A stretch of DNA of 64,000 nucleotides from contig NZ_OBMT01000002.1 of the NCBI RefSeq assembly GCF_900217815.1, forward strand, positions 62,001 to 126,000. Reading direction: 5' to 3'. The stretch is from Rhodobacter maris (lineage in GTDB: Bacteria; Pseudomonadota; Alphaproteobacteria; Rhodobacterales; Rhodobacteraceae). The translations under genes were made by a program, and so were the position numbers. Positions 19,348 through 30,869 of this stretch are shown here, one piece after another. Below the pieces are notes generated by a model, which was given only the letters and a program-made list of their open reading frames with translations, was not told the origin of the DNA and searched no databases. Every line of letters starts with the position of its first letter. The first letter of the stretch is position 1.

Positions 19348-20565
19348 TTATTCGGTGGGCGTTGCGATGGCAGACGAGGCATCGGCCACGGCGACGAGCT
19401 TGGCCAGATCGCTGTCGGCAGAAAGATCGGCCACGGCATAGCTCGCGTCGAGCGCCTCGGGCGCCAGCACGATCCCCTTCGTCACTGCGCCCTTCGCGCC
19501 CGCAGGCCCATGCGCCACGCCATTGACGGCAAAATAGATCGCGCCCGATTCCCCGGCACGCAACTTCGGCGGTTCTTCAAGCCGGGGCACCGCGAAGCGC
19601 TCGCCCGCATCCATCACCTTCTCGAAGATCACCGAACCATCCGAGCCCGTCACGCGCACCCAGGAGGGACGCACGGCAATAAGTTCCACTTCGGGCGCAT
19701 CGGCCCCCAACGTGCGCACCATCGGCAGGGAATCCCCCGCGGCCGCGGGCAAAGGTTGCGCGGCTTCGGAGAGGCGCACCGGAACAGCGGGGGCGGCAGG
19801 TGCCGTGCCCGCAAGCAGCCCCGCCTCGCGCGGGTCGATCGCGGCAATCGGACCATCCCGCGCGATCAGCACAGGGGTCTCCAGTGCGGCCGGACGGTAG
19901 AGCCGGTCAAAGGCCTCAGTTGCCGCGGTCGCGGGCAGCGCATCGGCGGAACTCGCCACCTGCATCGGCGCAACGGAATGGAGCGGGTCGATTTCGGCCA
20001 CCACGCCGGGCGCCTGATCGACCGGGGCAAGCTGCACCCGCTGCACTTCCTGCAGCACCGACCAGCCACCATAACCGATTCCGCCCGCGACCATCATCAC
20101 GACGGCGAGCGAACCCACGGCGCGCGGGTCGATCTTGGTCCAGAACGGCGCGGGCTTCGGAATGAAGGAGGCATTCGGGTTGGCAAGCGACTCGCTCAGA
20201 TCGGCAGGGCGGCGCTGCGGCTTCGGCCCGGAGGCGGCGGCGGCGAGACCATGGGTCGGCGAGAAGCCCGCCTCACGGCAAAACCGTTCGAAGGCCCAAT
20301 CCGGATCGAGCCCCAGATAGCGCGCATAGGAGCGCACGAAACCGGCGATGAACGAGGGCGATTCGAAGGCCGAAACGTCGCAGTTTTCGATCGCGGCAAT
20401 ATGGATTGCCTTGATGCGCAGCTCACGCTGCACATCAAGGAGGGATTTGGCAAGCGTCGCGCGCTCGCCGCGCAGCACATCGCCCAGACGCAGTTCGAAA
20501 TCGTCAAAACCTTTCGGTTTTGCCTCATCCTCTTGTGTCGAAGGAGTGACCTTCCACCTGATCAT
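19348..20565 (-). CDS. RodZ-like helix-turn-helix membrane protein (DUF4115)
   Basis: The 405-residue protein has a cytoplasmic XRE-type helix-turn-helix (about residues 25-100; LGDVLRGERATLAKSLLDVQ ... SFIAGFVRSYARYLGLD), one transmembrane helix near residues 150-170, and a periplasmic part ending in a DUF4115 domain (SWVRVTGSDGSVIFEK). This is the RodZ layout, in which the HTH binds MreB and helps rod shape. The region between the membrane helix and DUF4115 is long and Ala/Pro-rich, which is common in this family. It may instead be a RodZ paralogue; no mre genes are in the window. Confidence 0.82.
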   Translation of the reverse strand: MIRWKVTPSTQEDEAKPKGFDDFELRLGDVLRGERATLAKSLLDVQRELRIKAIHIAAIENCDVSAFESPSFIAGFVRSYARYLGLDPDWAFERFCREAGFSPTHGLAAAASGPKPQRRPADLSESLANPNASFIPKPAPFWTKIDPRAVGSLAVVMMVAGGIGYGGWSVLQEVQRVQLAPVDQAPGVVAEIDPLHSVAPMQVASSADALPATAATEAFDRLYRPAALETPVLIARDGPIAAIDPREAGLLAGTAPAAPAVPVRLSEAAQPLPAAAGDSLPMVRTLGADAPEVELIAVRPSWVRVTGSDGSVIFEKVMDAGERFAVPRLEEPPKLRAGESGAIYFAVNGVAHGPAGAKGAVTKGIVLAPEALDASYAVADLSADSDLAKLVAVADASSAIATPTE

Positions 20566-20669
20566 GTGCCTGCCCGTCCCCGAGGTGTCGTTCCGATTCG
20601 AGCCTCATGGCCCATAATTCTTGATATTTGACTACCACACCCCGGGGAGGGTTGCACTTGCAGAATGGC

Positions 20670-21899
20670 TCAGGCGACGGCTTCGGCGCGATTCAGCGCA
20701 CAGCGCGCCCAGAGCGCATCCATCGCGTTCACGAGCCCGTCGATCTGCGCCATGTCATGCACCGGCGAGGGCGTGAAGCGCAGCCGTTCGGTGCCGCGCG
20801 GCACGGTCGGGAAGTTGATCGGCTGCACATAGACGCCGTAATCGCTCAAGAGCATGTCGGAAACCGCCTTGGTGTGCACGGGGTCGCCGATCACCACCGG
20901 AACGATATGGCTGCCATGATCGATGATCGGCATGCCAAGCGCTTTGAGGCGCAGCTTGAGCGCTTTCGCATGGGCCTGCTGCATGTCGCGCAGCTTCTGC
21001 CCGTCCGCTGTTTTCAGGAAGGCGATCGAGGCGCGCGCCCCCGCCGCGATGGCCGGCGGCAGCGAGGTCGAGAAGATGAAGCCCGGCGCATAGGAGCGCA
21101 CGGCATCGACCATTTTCGCGGTGGTGGCGATATAGCCGCCGAACACGCCATAGGCTTTCGCGAGCGTGCCGTTGAAGATGTCGATCCGGTCCATCAGCCC
21201 GTCACGTTCCGCCACACCGGCGCCGCGCGGCCCATACATGCCCACGGCATGCACTTCGTCGATATAGGTCAGCGCACCGAATTCGTCGGCGAGGTCGCAG
21301 ATGTCCTTGATCGGGCCGAAATCGCCGTCCATCGAATAGATCGATTCAAAGGCGATCAGCTTCGGCGCGGCCGGATCGTCGGCGGCCAGAAGTTCGCGCA
21401 GATGCGCCACGTCATTATGACGGAAGATCCGTTTCGGGCCTTGATTGCGCTTGATGCCTTCGATCATCGAGGCATGGTTCAGGCTGTCGGAATAGATGAT
21501 CAGGCCGGGGAAGAGCACGCGCAGGGTGCTCAGCGTCGCGTCATTCGCGATATAGGCCGAGGAGAAGACGAGCGCGGCTTCCTTGCCGTGCAGATCGGCG
21601 AGTTCGGCCTCAAGCGCCTTGTGATAGGCGGTGGTGCCGGAAATGTTGCGGGTGCCGCCAGAACCGGCGCCAACGGCTTCAAGCGCCTCATGCATGGCGG
21701 CGAGAACGACCGGATGCTGGCCCATGCCCAGATAGTCGTTGCCACACCAGACGGTGATGTCCTGCTTCGCCCCGTCGGGGCGGTTCCACTGCGCCTTCGG
21801 GAAGGCGCCTTTTTCGCGCTCAATGTTGATGAAGGTCCGGTAGCGGCCTTCGTCGTGCAGTTTCTGGATCGCTTTGTCGAGCGCGAGATCATAGTCCAT
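20670..21899 (-). CDS. hemA: 5-aminolevulinate synthase
   Basis: HemA condenses glycine with succinyl-CoA to 5-aminolevulinate, the first step of heme, bacteriochlorophyll and cobalamin synthesis in alphaproteobacteria. The 409-residue PLP enzyme begins [19 protein letters not shown] and closely resembles Rhodobacter ALAS. Conserved elements are [12 protein letters not shown], the Asp of [12 protein letters not shown] and the Schiff-base Lys in [14 protein letters not shown]. The ATG at 21899 fits the family; the open frame extends 23 codons further upstream without homology. An FnrL-like site and an inverted repeat lie in the 5' region, pointing to oxygen-dependent control. Confidence 0.97.
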   Translation of the reverse strand: MDYDLALDKAIQKLHDEGRYRTFINIEREKGAFPKAQWNRPDGAKQDITVWCGNDYLGMGQHPVVLAAMHEALEAVGAGSGGTRNISGTTAYHKALEAELADLHGKEAALVFSSAYIANDATLSTLRVLFPGLIIYSDSLNHASMIEGIKRNQGPKRIFRHNDVAHLRELLAADDPAAPKLIAFESIYSMDGDFGPIKDICDLADEFGALTYIDEVHAVGMYGPRGAGVAERDGLMDRIDIFNGTLAKAYGVFGGYIATTAKMVDAVRSYAPGFIFSTSLPPAIAAGARASIAFLKTADGQKLRDMQQAHAKALKLRLKALGMPIIDHGSHIVPVVIGDPVHTKAVSDMLLSDYGVYVQPINFPTVPRGTERLRFTPSPVHDMAQIDGLVNAMDALWARCALNRAEAVA

Positions 21900-21973
21900 A
21901 GTCGTCACCCCTGGCTTGATGCACTTGGTTGTGGTCTGCCGGTGTCGGCTCTTCGGCCCTTCCGGCACGGTCC

Positions 21974-21987
21974 TTGATAAGCGTCAA
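21974..21987 (-). promoter_or_regulatory. FnrL/FNR-type box upstream of hemA
   Basis: TTGAT-AAGC-GTCAA matches the FNR consensus TTGAT-N4-ATCAA at 9 of 10 positions. It lies 75 bp upstream of the hemA ATG. FnrL activation of hemA under low oxygen is established in R. sphaeroides; that it acts here is inferred. Confidence 0.7.
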
Positions 21988-22008
21988 GCTCACAAAAAGG
22001 GAGTTCTA

Positions 22009-22033
22009 AATTGTCGCATGCCGATGCACAATT
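22009..22033. promoter_or_regulatory. Inverted repeat between hemA and the M20 peptidase gene
   Basis: The arms AATTGT(C)GCAT and ATGCACAATT pair almost perfectly around GCCG, with a single extra C in one arm. It is AT-rich at its ends in GC-rich surroundings and lies about 35 bp upstream of the FNR-type box. The TGT...ACA pattern resembles a PpsR/CrtJ or LysR-type operator, but the TGT-to-ACA gap is 13 rather than the PpsR consensus 12. Confidence 0.45.
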
Positions 22034-22127
22034 TTATTTCGCGGATGATTTTTCGGGCATTTGAGGGATGCGCAGCGTCTGGTGCTGCGGCAAAGTGGCT
22101 GTTAGGCTTCCTCCAAAGGAGACCAAA

Positions 22128-23501
22128 ATGACGCTCGAAGCCGTTCTTTCCCGTATCGATGAAACCCTGCCCGACTCCTGCGAGCGGCTGATGGAACTGA
22201 TGCGCATTCCCTCGATTTCCACCGACCCGGAGTTCGACGCAGATTGCGCCCAGGCGGCAAACTGGCTGGTGCAGGAGTTGAAATCCCTGGGCTTTTCAGC
22301 GTCATCGCGCCCCACGCCGGGGCATCCGATGGTGATCGGGCGGCATACCGGGCCGGGGCGGCATATCCTCTTTTACGGTCACTATGACGTGCAGCCGGTC
22401 GACCCGCTCGAGCTCTGGGCGCGCGATCCCTTCGACCCGCAGATCGAGGAGACGCCGAAGGGGCGGGTGATCCGCGGCCGCGGCGCGGGCGATGACAAGG
22501 GCCAGTTGATGACCTTCATCGAGGCCTGCCGCGCGTGGAAGGATGTGCATGGCACCTTGCCCGGCAACCTTACGATCTTTTTCGAGGGCGAGGAGGAATC
22601 CGGCTCGCCCTCGCTGATTCCCTTCCTGGAGGAAAACAGCGAAGAGCTCTCGGCGGATCTCGCGCTGATCTGCGATACCGGCATGTTTGCCGATGAAGTG
22701 CCCGCCATCGTCACCATGTTGCGCGGGCTCGCGAAGATCGAGTTCACCATTCGCGCCGCCAACAAGGATCTGCACTCGGGCATGTTCGGCGGCGTGGCGA
22801 TCAACCCGATCCGGGTGATCACCAAGATCCTTGGCGGGTTGCATGACGATCAGGGCCGGGTCACGCTACCGGGCTTCTATGACGATGTGGCGGAACTGCC
22901 CGAGGCGGTGGCGGCGCAGTGGCAGGGGCTTGGCTTCGATCACGCCGCTTTCCTCGGCGGGGTCGGGCTCACCACTCCTGCGGGTGAGGTGGACCGCACG
23001 CCGCTTGAGCAGATCTGGTCGCGCCCGACCGCCGAGATCAACGGCATCTGGGGCGGCTATACGGGCGCGGGCTTCAAGACCGTGCTGCCTGCAGAGGCGA
23101 GTGCGAAAGTGAGCTTCCGTCTCGTCTCCGAGCAAGATCCCGACAAGATCCTTGCAAGCTTCAAGGCCTGGATCGCGGCGCAGCTGCCGCCCGATTGTGA
23201 ACTGGTCTGGACCGGTCCGAACGGCTCGCCCGCCGCGGTGATGGAAATCACCGACCCCGCTTTCGAGGCCACGCGCGAAGCGCTTTCGGAGGAATGGGAG
23301 CGCCCCGCCGCCTTCGTCGGCTGCGGCGGCTCGATCCCGATTGCGGGCTATTTCAAGGACATCCTTGGCATGGATGCGATGCTTGTGGGCTTTGGCAAGG
23401 ATGACGACCAGATCCACAGCCCGAACGAAAAATACGACCTGCAAAGCTTCCACAAGGGGATCCGGAGCTGGGCACGCGTGCTGGAGCGGATCGCGGGCTG
23501 A
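22128..23501 (+). CDS. M20-family dipeptidase
   Basis: This 457-residue zinc peptidase shows the M20 pattern: first metal His in LFYGHYDVQPVDP, bridging Asp in GRGAGDDKGQ, the catalytic and metal Glu pair in FFEGEEESGSPS, a metal Asp in ICDTGMF, and the dimerisation-domain His in KDLHSGMFGG. The 'dipeptidase' subgroup (M20 family, PepV/CNDP-like) cleaves dipeptides or related amides. The ATG at 22128 has AAAGGAGA directly upstream. It is divergent from hemA. No signal peptide is present, so it is cytoplasmic. Confidence 0.92.
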   Translation: MTLEAVLSRIDETLPDSCERLMELMRIPSISTDPEFDADCAQAANWLVQELKSLGFSASSRPTPGHPMVIGRHTGPGRHILFYGHYDVQPVDPLELWARDPFDPQIEETPKGRVIRGRGAGDDKGQLMTFIEACRAWKDVHGTLPGNLTIFFEGEEESGSPSLIPFLEENSEELSADLALICDTGMFADEVPAIVTMLRGLAKIEFTIRAANKDLHSGMFGGVAINPIRVITKILGGLHDDQGRVTLPGFYDDVAELPEAVAAQWQGLGFDHAAFLGGVGLTTPAGEVDRTPLEQIWSRPTAEINGIWGGYTGAGFKTVLPAEASAKVSFRLVSEQDPDKILASFKAWIAAQLPPDCELVWTGPNGSPAAVMEITDPAFEATREALSEEWERPAAFVGCGGSIPIAGYFKDILGMDAMLVGFGKDDDQIHSPNEKYDLQSFHKGIRSWARVLERIAG

Positions 23502-23512
23502 CCGGTCGCGGC

Positions 23513-23538
23513 GGGGGGGGCACCCCCCCCCCCCCCCC
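23513..23538 (+). repeat. G8-CA-C16 homopolymer hairpin
   Basis: Eight G residues, CA, then an uninterrupted run of 16 C residues follow 11 bp after the M20 peptidase stop. The G and C runs can form a stem, and the run flows straight into repeat copy B. A tract this long is prone to slippage in replication and in sequencing, so its length may vary. Confidence 0.8.
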
Positions 23539-23565
23539 GTGGGATATTTAGGCAAAGTCGAAGAG
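23535..23565 (+). repeat. GGGATATTT intergenic repeat, copy B
   Basis: Core CCCCGTGGGATATTTAGGCA followed by AAGTCGAAGAG. It matches copy A closely (GCAAAGTCGA is shared). It lies between the convergent M20 peptidase and proB genes. Confidence 0.7.
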
Positions 23566-23618
23566 AGGCCGATTGGTCAAAGGCCAAAGGGGCCGCGCCC
23601 CCTGCCCGCTTCAAGCGT

Positions 23619-26480
<2,862 letters not shown>

Positions 26481-26614
26481 CGCGTTCTCCTCAAACGCTG
26501 GCCGTTCTGGCCCTACTTCGAAAACGGAAACAGTCCCATGACAGCACCTTGGCGTTCATATGACCGATTTCAACTGCGACCGCTTGCCCCTCTCCTTCCC
26601 TCGCGGGGCAAACG

Positions 26615-26646
26615 AAAAGGGGGACCGGCGCTTCAGCCGATCCCCC
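26615..26646 (-). terminator. Intrinsic terminator of rplU-rpmA
   Basis: Read on the minus strand, GGGGGATCGGC pairs with GCCGGTCCCCC (one G-T wobble) around a 6-base loop, followed by TTTT. It lies 28 bp after the rpmA stop, so it is a convincing end for the ribosomal-protein transcript. Confidence 0.85.
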
Positions 26647-26673
26647 TTATAAACGCTTCGGGTTACGTTCGGC

Positions 26674-26943
26674 TTACTCGGCGGCCTCCGCGACCGGGAG
26701 AACCGAAACAAAAGTGCGGCCCTTGAGGCCCTTGCGATAGGCAATCTTGCCCTCGACAACGGCGAACAGGGTGTGATCGCGGCCCATCATCACGCCTTCG
26801 CCGGCCCAGACCTTGGTGCCGCGCTGACGCACGATGATGTTGCCCGGAACGGCGGCTTGGCCACCGTAGAGTTTCACGCCGAGGCGACGGCCGGCAGAGT
26901 CGCGACCGTTGCGCGAGGAGCCGCCTGCTTTTTTGTGTGCCAT
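26674..26943 (-). CDS. rpmA: 50S ribosomal protein L27
   Basis: The 89-residue protein begins [20 protein letters not shown], the conserved flexible N-terminus of L27 that reaches the peptidyl-transferase centre. The rest ([21 protein letters not shown]) is fully typical. It lies 6 bp downstream of rplU and is co-transcribed with it; the strong terminator follows. Confidence 0.98.
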   Translation of the reverse strand: MAHKKAGGSSRNGRDSAGRRLGVKLYGGQAAVPGNIIVRQRGTKVWAGEGVMMGRDHTLFAVVEGKIAYRKGLKGRTFVSVLPVAEAAE

Positions 26944-26949
26944 GGGGGA

Positions 26950-27399
26950 TTACTCCTGAGCTTCAGCGGCTTTTTTGGCGCGCTTCGGTTTCGCGGGGGC
27001 GGCAGCTTCGGGAGCCGCGGTGCCATGCACTGCGCGGCGCGCCGAGGCGGTGCCGACGGCTTCCTTGACACCCGAGGCGGCAGCGCCGGAGGCGAGCACT
27101 TCGGTCACGCGCAGCAGCGTGAGCTGTTGGCGGTGGCCGCGGGTGCGCTGCGAGGAGTGTTTCCGGCGGCGCTTGTGGTAGGTGATGACCTTGTCGGCCT
27201 TGATCGTGTCGATCACTTCGGCGACGACGGCCGCGCCTTCTACATTGGGCGCGCCAACGGTCAGCGTTTCACCGCCCACCATCAGAATTTCGTTGAACTG
27301 GACTTTTTCACCAGCGACGGCGGCAATCAGTTCCACGCGCAGCACATCGCCCGCCTGAACCTTGTATTGCTTGCCGCCCGTCTTGAGGACCGCGAACAT
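26950..27399 (-). CDS. rplU: 50S ribosomal protein L21
   Basis: L21 binds 23S rRNA. The conserved core is residues 1-103 (MFAVLKTGGKQYKVQAGDVL; HKRRRKHSSQRTRGHRQQLT). The product has 149 residues, about 45 more than E. coli L21. The extra C-terminus is Ala/Lys-rich (KPKRAKKAAEAQE), a feature common in alphaproteobacteria. A near-consensus promoter lies 139-167 bp upstream, leaving a leader of roughly 130 nt. Confidence 0.97.
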   Translation of the reverse strand: MFAVLKTGGKQYKVQAGDVLRVELIAAVAGEKVQFNEILMVGGETLTVGAPNVEGAAVVAEVIDTIKADKVITYHKRRRKHSSQRTRGHRQQLTLLRVTEVLASGAAASGVKEAVGTASARRAVHGTAAPEAAAPAKPKRAKKAAEAQE

Positions 27400-27537
27400 G
27401 CGTTCTTCCTTGTGTCAGCCGCGCCCTGTGGCCCCCTTTCGGGTGTTGCCGGGTTGCCCCGCCTCGGACAGCGCGCCCAGATGGGCGTTGTTGAAAACAT
27501 GATCCCGGCGGAGAGGGACTCGCCGCCGGGTCCGCGC

Positions 27538-27566
27538 CTTATCTCCGAGGGGGGCCGAGGTGTCAA
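27538..27566 (-). promoter_or_regulatory. Sigma-70 type promoter for rplU-rpmA
   Basis: On the minus strand TTGACA (27561-27566) and GATAAG (27538-27543) are separated by exactly 17 bp. The -35 is perfect. Transcription would begin near 27531, about 130 nt before the rplU ATG. Confidence 0.7.
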
Positions 27567-27635
27567 GCGCTTTCCCGGCTGCAACGGGGATGGCCGCCCC
27601 GTTGTCAGAAGTCTGCACCGTTCACGCGGCCGCGG

Positions 27636-27887
27636 TCAGGATGCCGGAGCGGGCTCGGGGCGATGGTGTTCGTTGAAATATTCCCATTCGCCGACCTTGC
27701 GGCCATCGCGAAGCTTGCAGACCGCATCTTCTCCGGGGTTGGCACCGGGCAGGATCTCGCCGCCCTTCTCGATGCAGAAGGCCGCCGCCGGATTGGGCAT
27801 GCCGACGGACACTGGCTCAGCGGGCGGTTCGGCCGCGCAAGCGGCCAAAACGGCCGCGGGAATGGCGAGGAAGATCAAGCGTTTCAT
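27636..27887 (-). CDS. Small DUF333-type lipoprotein
   Basis: The product is 83 residues from ATG 27887, which has GGAGG upstream. It has a lipoprotein signal peptide (MKRLIFLAIPAAVLAACAA, lipobox Cys about residue 17) and a short domain with NPAAAFCIEKGG, GEDAVCKLRDG and EWEYF, the DUF333 pattern ('putative hemolysin' in older annotation). Two cysteines in the mature part could form a disulfide. It should be anchored to a membrane facing the periplasm. The function is not known. Confidence 0.8.
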   Translation of the reverse strand: MKRLIFLAIPAAVLAACAAEPPAEPVSVGMPNPAAAFCIEKGGEILPGANPGEDAVCKLRDGRKVGEWEYFNEHHRPEPAPAS

Positions 27888-27946
27888 GGCAACCTCCGAT
27901 GCGGGAAGGCTAGCATGGCCCCGCGAGCCTGAAAAGGCCGGGCGGG

Positions 27947-29764
27947 TCAAACCCCGGCCTTTTCCTCCAGCGTGAGCCACTCCTCCTCGGCCGCGACGAG
28001 GGCTGCTTCGCGCGCGACGAGCATCTCGGAGGCTTTGGCGAATTTCACCGGCTCACGGGTGAAGAGATCGGGGTCGGAGAGCAGCTCATGCAGCTTGCCG
28101 ATCTCGCGTTCGAGCTTTTCGATGATCCCCGGCAGCGCCTCGAGCCGGTGCTTCTCGGTGAAGGTGAGACCGGCCTTTTTCACGGCCTCTTTCGGCGCCT
28201 CCGGGGCAGTGGCCTTTTTCGCCGCGACGGGAGCGGCAGCGGGTGCAGGCGCCGTGAGCGCCTTTTGCGCCTGATAATCGCTCCAGCCGCCGGCATAGAC
28301 GGTGGCGCGCCCGTCCCCCTCCATCGCGATCGTGGTGGAGGCGACGCGGTCGATGAAATCGCGGTCGTGGCTGACCAGCAGCACCGTGCCGTCATACTCC
28401 CCCAGAATATCCTGCAGAAGGTCGAGCGTCTCGACATCGAGATCGTTGGTCGGCTCATCGAGCACAAGGAGGTTCGAGGGCTTCGCCATGATCCGCGCAA
28501 GCAAGAGCCGCGCCCGCTCGCCCCCCGAAAGCGAGCCGATCGGCGCGCGCGCCTGCATCTCGTCGAACAGAAAATCCTTGAGATAGGCGACCACATGTTT
28601 GGGCGTGCCGCGCACCATCACCTGATCCGAGCGCCCCGAGACGCGCATCTCGGGGTCGTTCACCATCCCGTCCCAGAGCGTCATCTCGAGGTCGAGCGTG
28701 GCGCGGGCCTGATCGAAAACCGCCATCTCCAGATTGGTGCCATGGGTGACTGTGCCCGCATCGGGGGCAAGCTCCCCCGTCAGCATTTTCAAAAGCGTGG
28801 TCTTGCCCACGCCATTCGGCCCGACAAAGGCGACGCGATCACCGCGCAGCACGCGCAGGTCAAAATCCTTGACGATCGGCTTCGTGCCAAAGCTTTTCGT
28901 GACGCCCTTCGCCTCGATCACGCGCTTGCCCGATGCCGCGCCAGTCTCAAGCTCCATCGCCGCAGTGCCCTGCCGGCGGATCTGGCCCGCGCGTTCAGCG
29001 CGCAACGCCTGCAGCGCGCGCACCCGCCCCATGTTGCGTTTCCGGCGGGCCGAGATCCCCTCGACCGCCCATTTCGCCTCCGCCTTGATCTTGCGGTCGA
29101 GCTTGTGGCGGGCGTCATCTTCGGCGGCCCAGGTTTCCTCGCGCCACTCTTCAAAATATTCAAAACCGCGTTCCATCCGCCGCACCTCGCCGCGGTCGAT
29201 CCAGAGCACGGCTTGGGTGAGATGGCGCAGGAAGGCGCGGTCGTGGGAGATCAGCACATAAGCCGTGCGGGTGTCGCGCAGATAGGTTTCGAGCCAGCCG
29301 ATCGCCTCGATGTCGAGATGGTTCGTCGGCTCGTCGAGCAGCATCAGTTCCGGCGCCTCGGCCAGAAGCTTGGCCAGCGCGGCGCGGCGCCGCTCGCCCC
29401 CCGAAGCGGTGGCGACCTCCGCCTCGGGGCGGAACTTCAGCCCCTCGGCCACCATCTCGATGCGGTAGCGCTCCGCCTCCGCAAGACCGGAGGCCGCGAA
29501 ATCGCCCAAGGTGGTGAAAGCCGAAAGATCCGGCTCCTGTTCCATATAGCCGACACGGGTGCCAGTGGGCACGACACGGCTGCCGTGGTCGGGCTCGACA
29601 AGCCCCGCCATCACTTTCATCAGCGTGGATTTGCCCGAGCCGTTGCGGCCGACAAGGGCGACCCGGTCGCCCTCCTGCACGGTGAGGTCGAGCCCGTCGA
29701 ACACGGGGGTGCCGCCGAAGGTGAGCGAGATCGAGGAGAGCTGAAGAAGGGGTGCGCGTGCCAT
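27947..29764 (-). CDS. ABC-F family ATPase (Uup-like)
   Basis: The 605-residue soluble protein has two ABC domains without membrane segments. Walker A motifs are GRNGSGKST and GPNGVGKTT, signatures ASGGERRRAAL and LSGGERARLLL, and Walker B LLDEPTNHLD and VLDEPTNDLD. A C-terminal helical coiled-coil (EALPGIIEKLEREIGKLHELL to the end) after an Ala/Pro linker is characteristic of Uup, which associates with ribosomes and DNA branches. It is the first gene downstream of the repeat-rich gap 29765-29961. Antibiotic-resistance ABC-F roles cannot be excluded but are less likely in this context. Confidence 0.9.
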   Translation of the reverse strand: MARAPLLQLSSISLTFGGTPVFDGLDLTVQEGDRVALVGRNGSGKSTLMKVMAGLVEPDHGSRVVPTGTRVGYMEQEPDLSAFTTLGDFAASGLAEAERYRIEMVAEGLKFRPEAEVATASGGERRRAALAKLLAEAPELMLLDEPTNHLDIEAIGWLETYLRDTRTAYVLISHDRAFLRHLTQAVLWIDRGEVRRMERGFEYFEEWREETWAAEDDARHKLDRKIKAEAKWAVEGISARRKRNMGRVRALQALRAERAGQIRRQGTAAMELETGAASGKRVIEAKGVTKSFGTKPIVKDFDLRVLRGDRVAFVGPNGVGKTTLLKMLTGELAPDAGTVTHGTNLEMAVFDQARATLDLEMTLWDGMVNDPEMRVSGRSDQVMVRGTPKHVVAYLKDFLFDEMQARAPIGSLSGGERARLLLARIMAKPSNLLVLDEPTNDLDVETLDLLQDILGEYDGTVLLVSHDRDFIDRVASTTIAMEGDGRATVYAGGWSDYQAQKALTAPAPAAAPVAAKKATAPEAPKEAVKKAGLTFTEKHRLEALPGIIEKLEREIGKLHELLSDPDLFTREPVKFAKASEMLVAREAALVAAEEEWLTLEEKAGV

Positions 29765-29838
29765 GTGCCTGCGCTAGCCGGGCCGCGCGCAAAGGTCAAC
29801 GGGGATGGGGACGCCGCCCCCGTCTCCTGCGGAGACTT

Positions 29839-29866
29839 CCCCGGGATATTCCCACCAAGTCGAAGG
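29839..29866 (+). repeat. GGGATATTT intergenic repeat, copy C1
   Basis: TCCCCGGGATATTCCCACCA followed by AGTCGAAG, a diverged copy of the family, facing the inverted copy C2 four bases further on. Together C1 and C2 form an inverted pair in the gap between olsB and the ABC-F gene. Confidence 0.6.
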
Positions 29867-29870
29867 GGGT

Positions 29871-29898
29871 TTTCATCTTGCGGCAACTCTCCCGGGGG
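29871..29898 (-). repeat. GGGATATTT-family repeat, inverted copy C2
   Basis: On the minus strand this reads CCCCCGGGAGAGTTGCCGCA followed by AGATGAAA, matching the GCAAGATGAAA tail of copy D although the GGGATATTT core is altered to GGGAGAGTT. It is the only copy seen in inverted orientation. Confidence 0.55.
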
Positions 29899-29961
29899 TG
29901 AATGGCCCAAGCCAGAGGGGCAGCGCCCCCTGCCCCGCAAAACCCTTGTCAGCCGGCCTTG

Positions 29962-30735
29962 TCAGCCGGCCACGAGCCGCAGCGCGCGAGCGCGAGCGGG
30001 CGGGATCGCGCCGATCTCGAGCCCGGTGAACACGTGGAGCGTGCCCAGATCCTCATCGACCACCGCATGGTCGCTGACCCAGCCGCCCATGCCGAGATAG
30101 CTGCGCAAAAGCGGCGGCATTTTCAACATCGCAAGCTTCGGATCCCCCTTGCGGCCCAGAAGCTTGCGCGCATAGCGAATGACTTTGGGCGCCTTCACCC
30201 GCACCCGCCAGCGCCGCGGCGCGAGATGGCGCTCGGCCAGAAGCGCAAAGGCATCGGTGTAGCTGTCGAAATCGGTGGAGAGAAACGACGAGCAGCCAAA
30301 CAGCATCTCGATCCCCTCGGCATCGACAAAGCGCGTTACCGCCCCCCAGGCGAGGCGCAAAATATCCGGGTCGCGGCAATCCGGGTCGATGCAGAACCGC
30401 CCCATCTCCACCATCCGCCCCGGATAGGCGGCAAGTGGCGTGAGGTCGTAGAATTGCGCCGAATAGCTGCGCGACAGCTCGGCCCCGCTCTCAAGCGCCA
30501 TCAGCCTGAAGCAACACACCAGCCGCCCCGAGCCCGTCTCCTCCACCAGCACGTGGCGGCAATCGGCGTCAAAGGCGTCGGCGTCCACCGCGTCTTCTCC
30601 CCCCCCCGCCCGGCCCCGATTGGCCATGAAAGCGCGCCAGCGCAACGTCTGGGCCGCGTGCAGATCTGCGGGGGTGACGGCGAATCGTGCCGCATAGCGG
30701 CCCCGCGACAGCGAGAATTTCGACAGCGTAAACAT
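29962..30735 (-). CDS. olsB: L-ornithine N-alpha-acyltransferase
   Basis: OlsB transfers a 3-hydroxyacyl group from acyl-ACP to ornithine, giving lyso-ornithine lipid, a membrane lipid used in phosphate limitation. The 257-residue GNAT-like protein starts MFTLSKFSLSRGRYAARF and has LRWRAFMANRG, MVEMGRFCIDP and the CSSFLSTDFD segment typical of OlsB. The second enzyme, OlsA (PlsC-like), is not adjacent. The tail shows a short duplicated stretch in DNA downstream (near 29944-29970, GTCAGCCGGCC twice). It lies upstream of the ABC-F gene in the same direction. Confidence 0.88.
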   Translation of the reverse strand: MFTLSKFSLSRGRYAARFAVTPADLHAAQTLRWRAFMANRGRAGGGEDAVDADAFDADCRHVLVEETGSGRLVCCFRLMALESGAELSRSYSAQFYDLTPLAAYPGRMVEMGRFCIDPDCRDPDILRLAWGAVTRFVDAEGIEMLFGCSSFLSTDFDSYTDAFALLAERHLAPRRWRVRVKAPKVIRYARKLLGRKGDPKLAMLKMPPLLRSYLGMGGWVSDHAVVDEDLGTLHVFTGLEIGAIPPARARALRLVAG

Positions 30736-30869
30736 GCGCGCACCTCCGGACGGCCCGGTCCCTGCATCGGAAACCCTGCATCGAGCCGCGCGGCGACTTT
30801 AGGCCAATTGCTTGACAGCGAAAAGACAGTGGCCTGCGACGCGGCACCGCGGCGCGCTGGATCTGCCGA

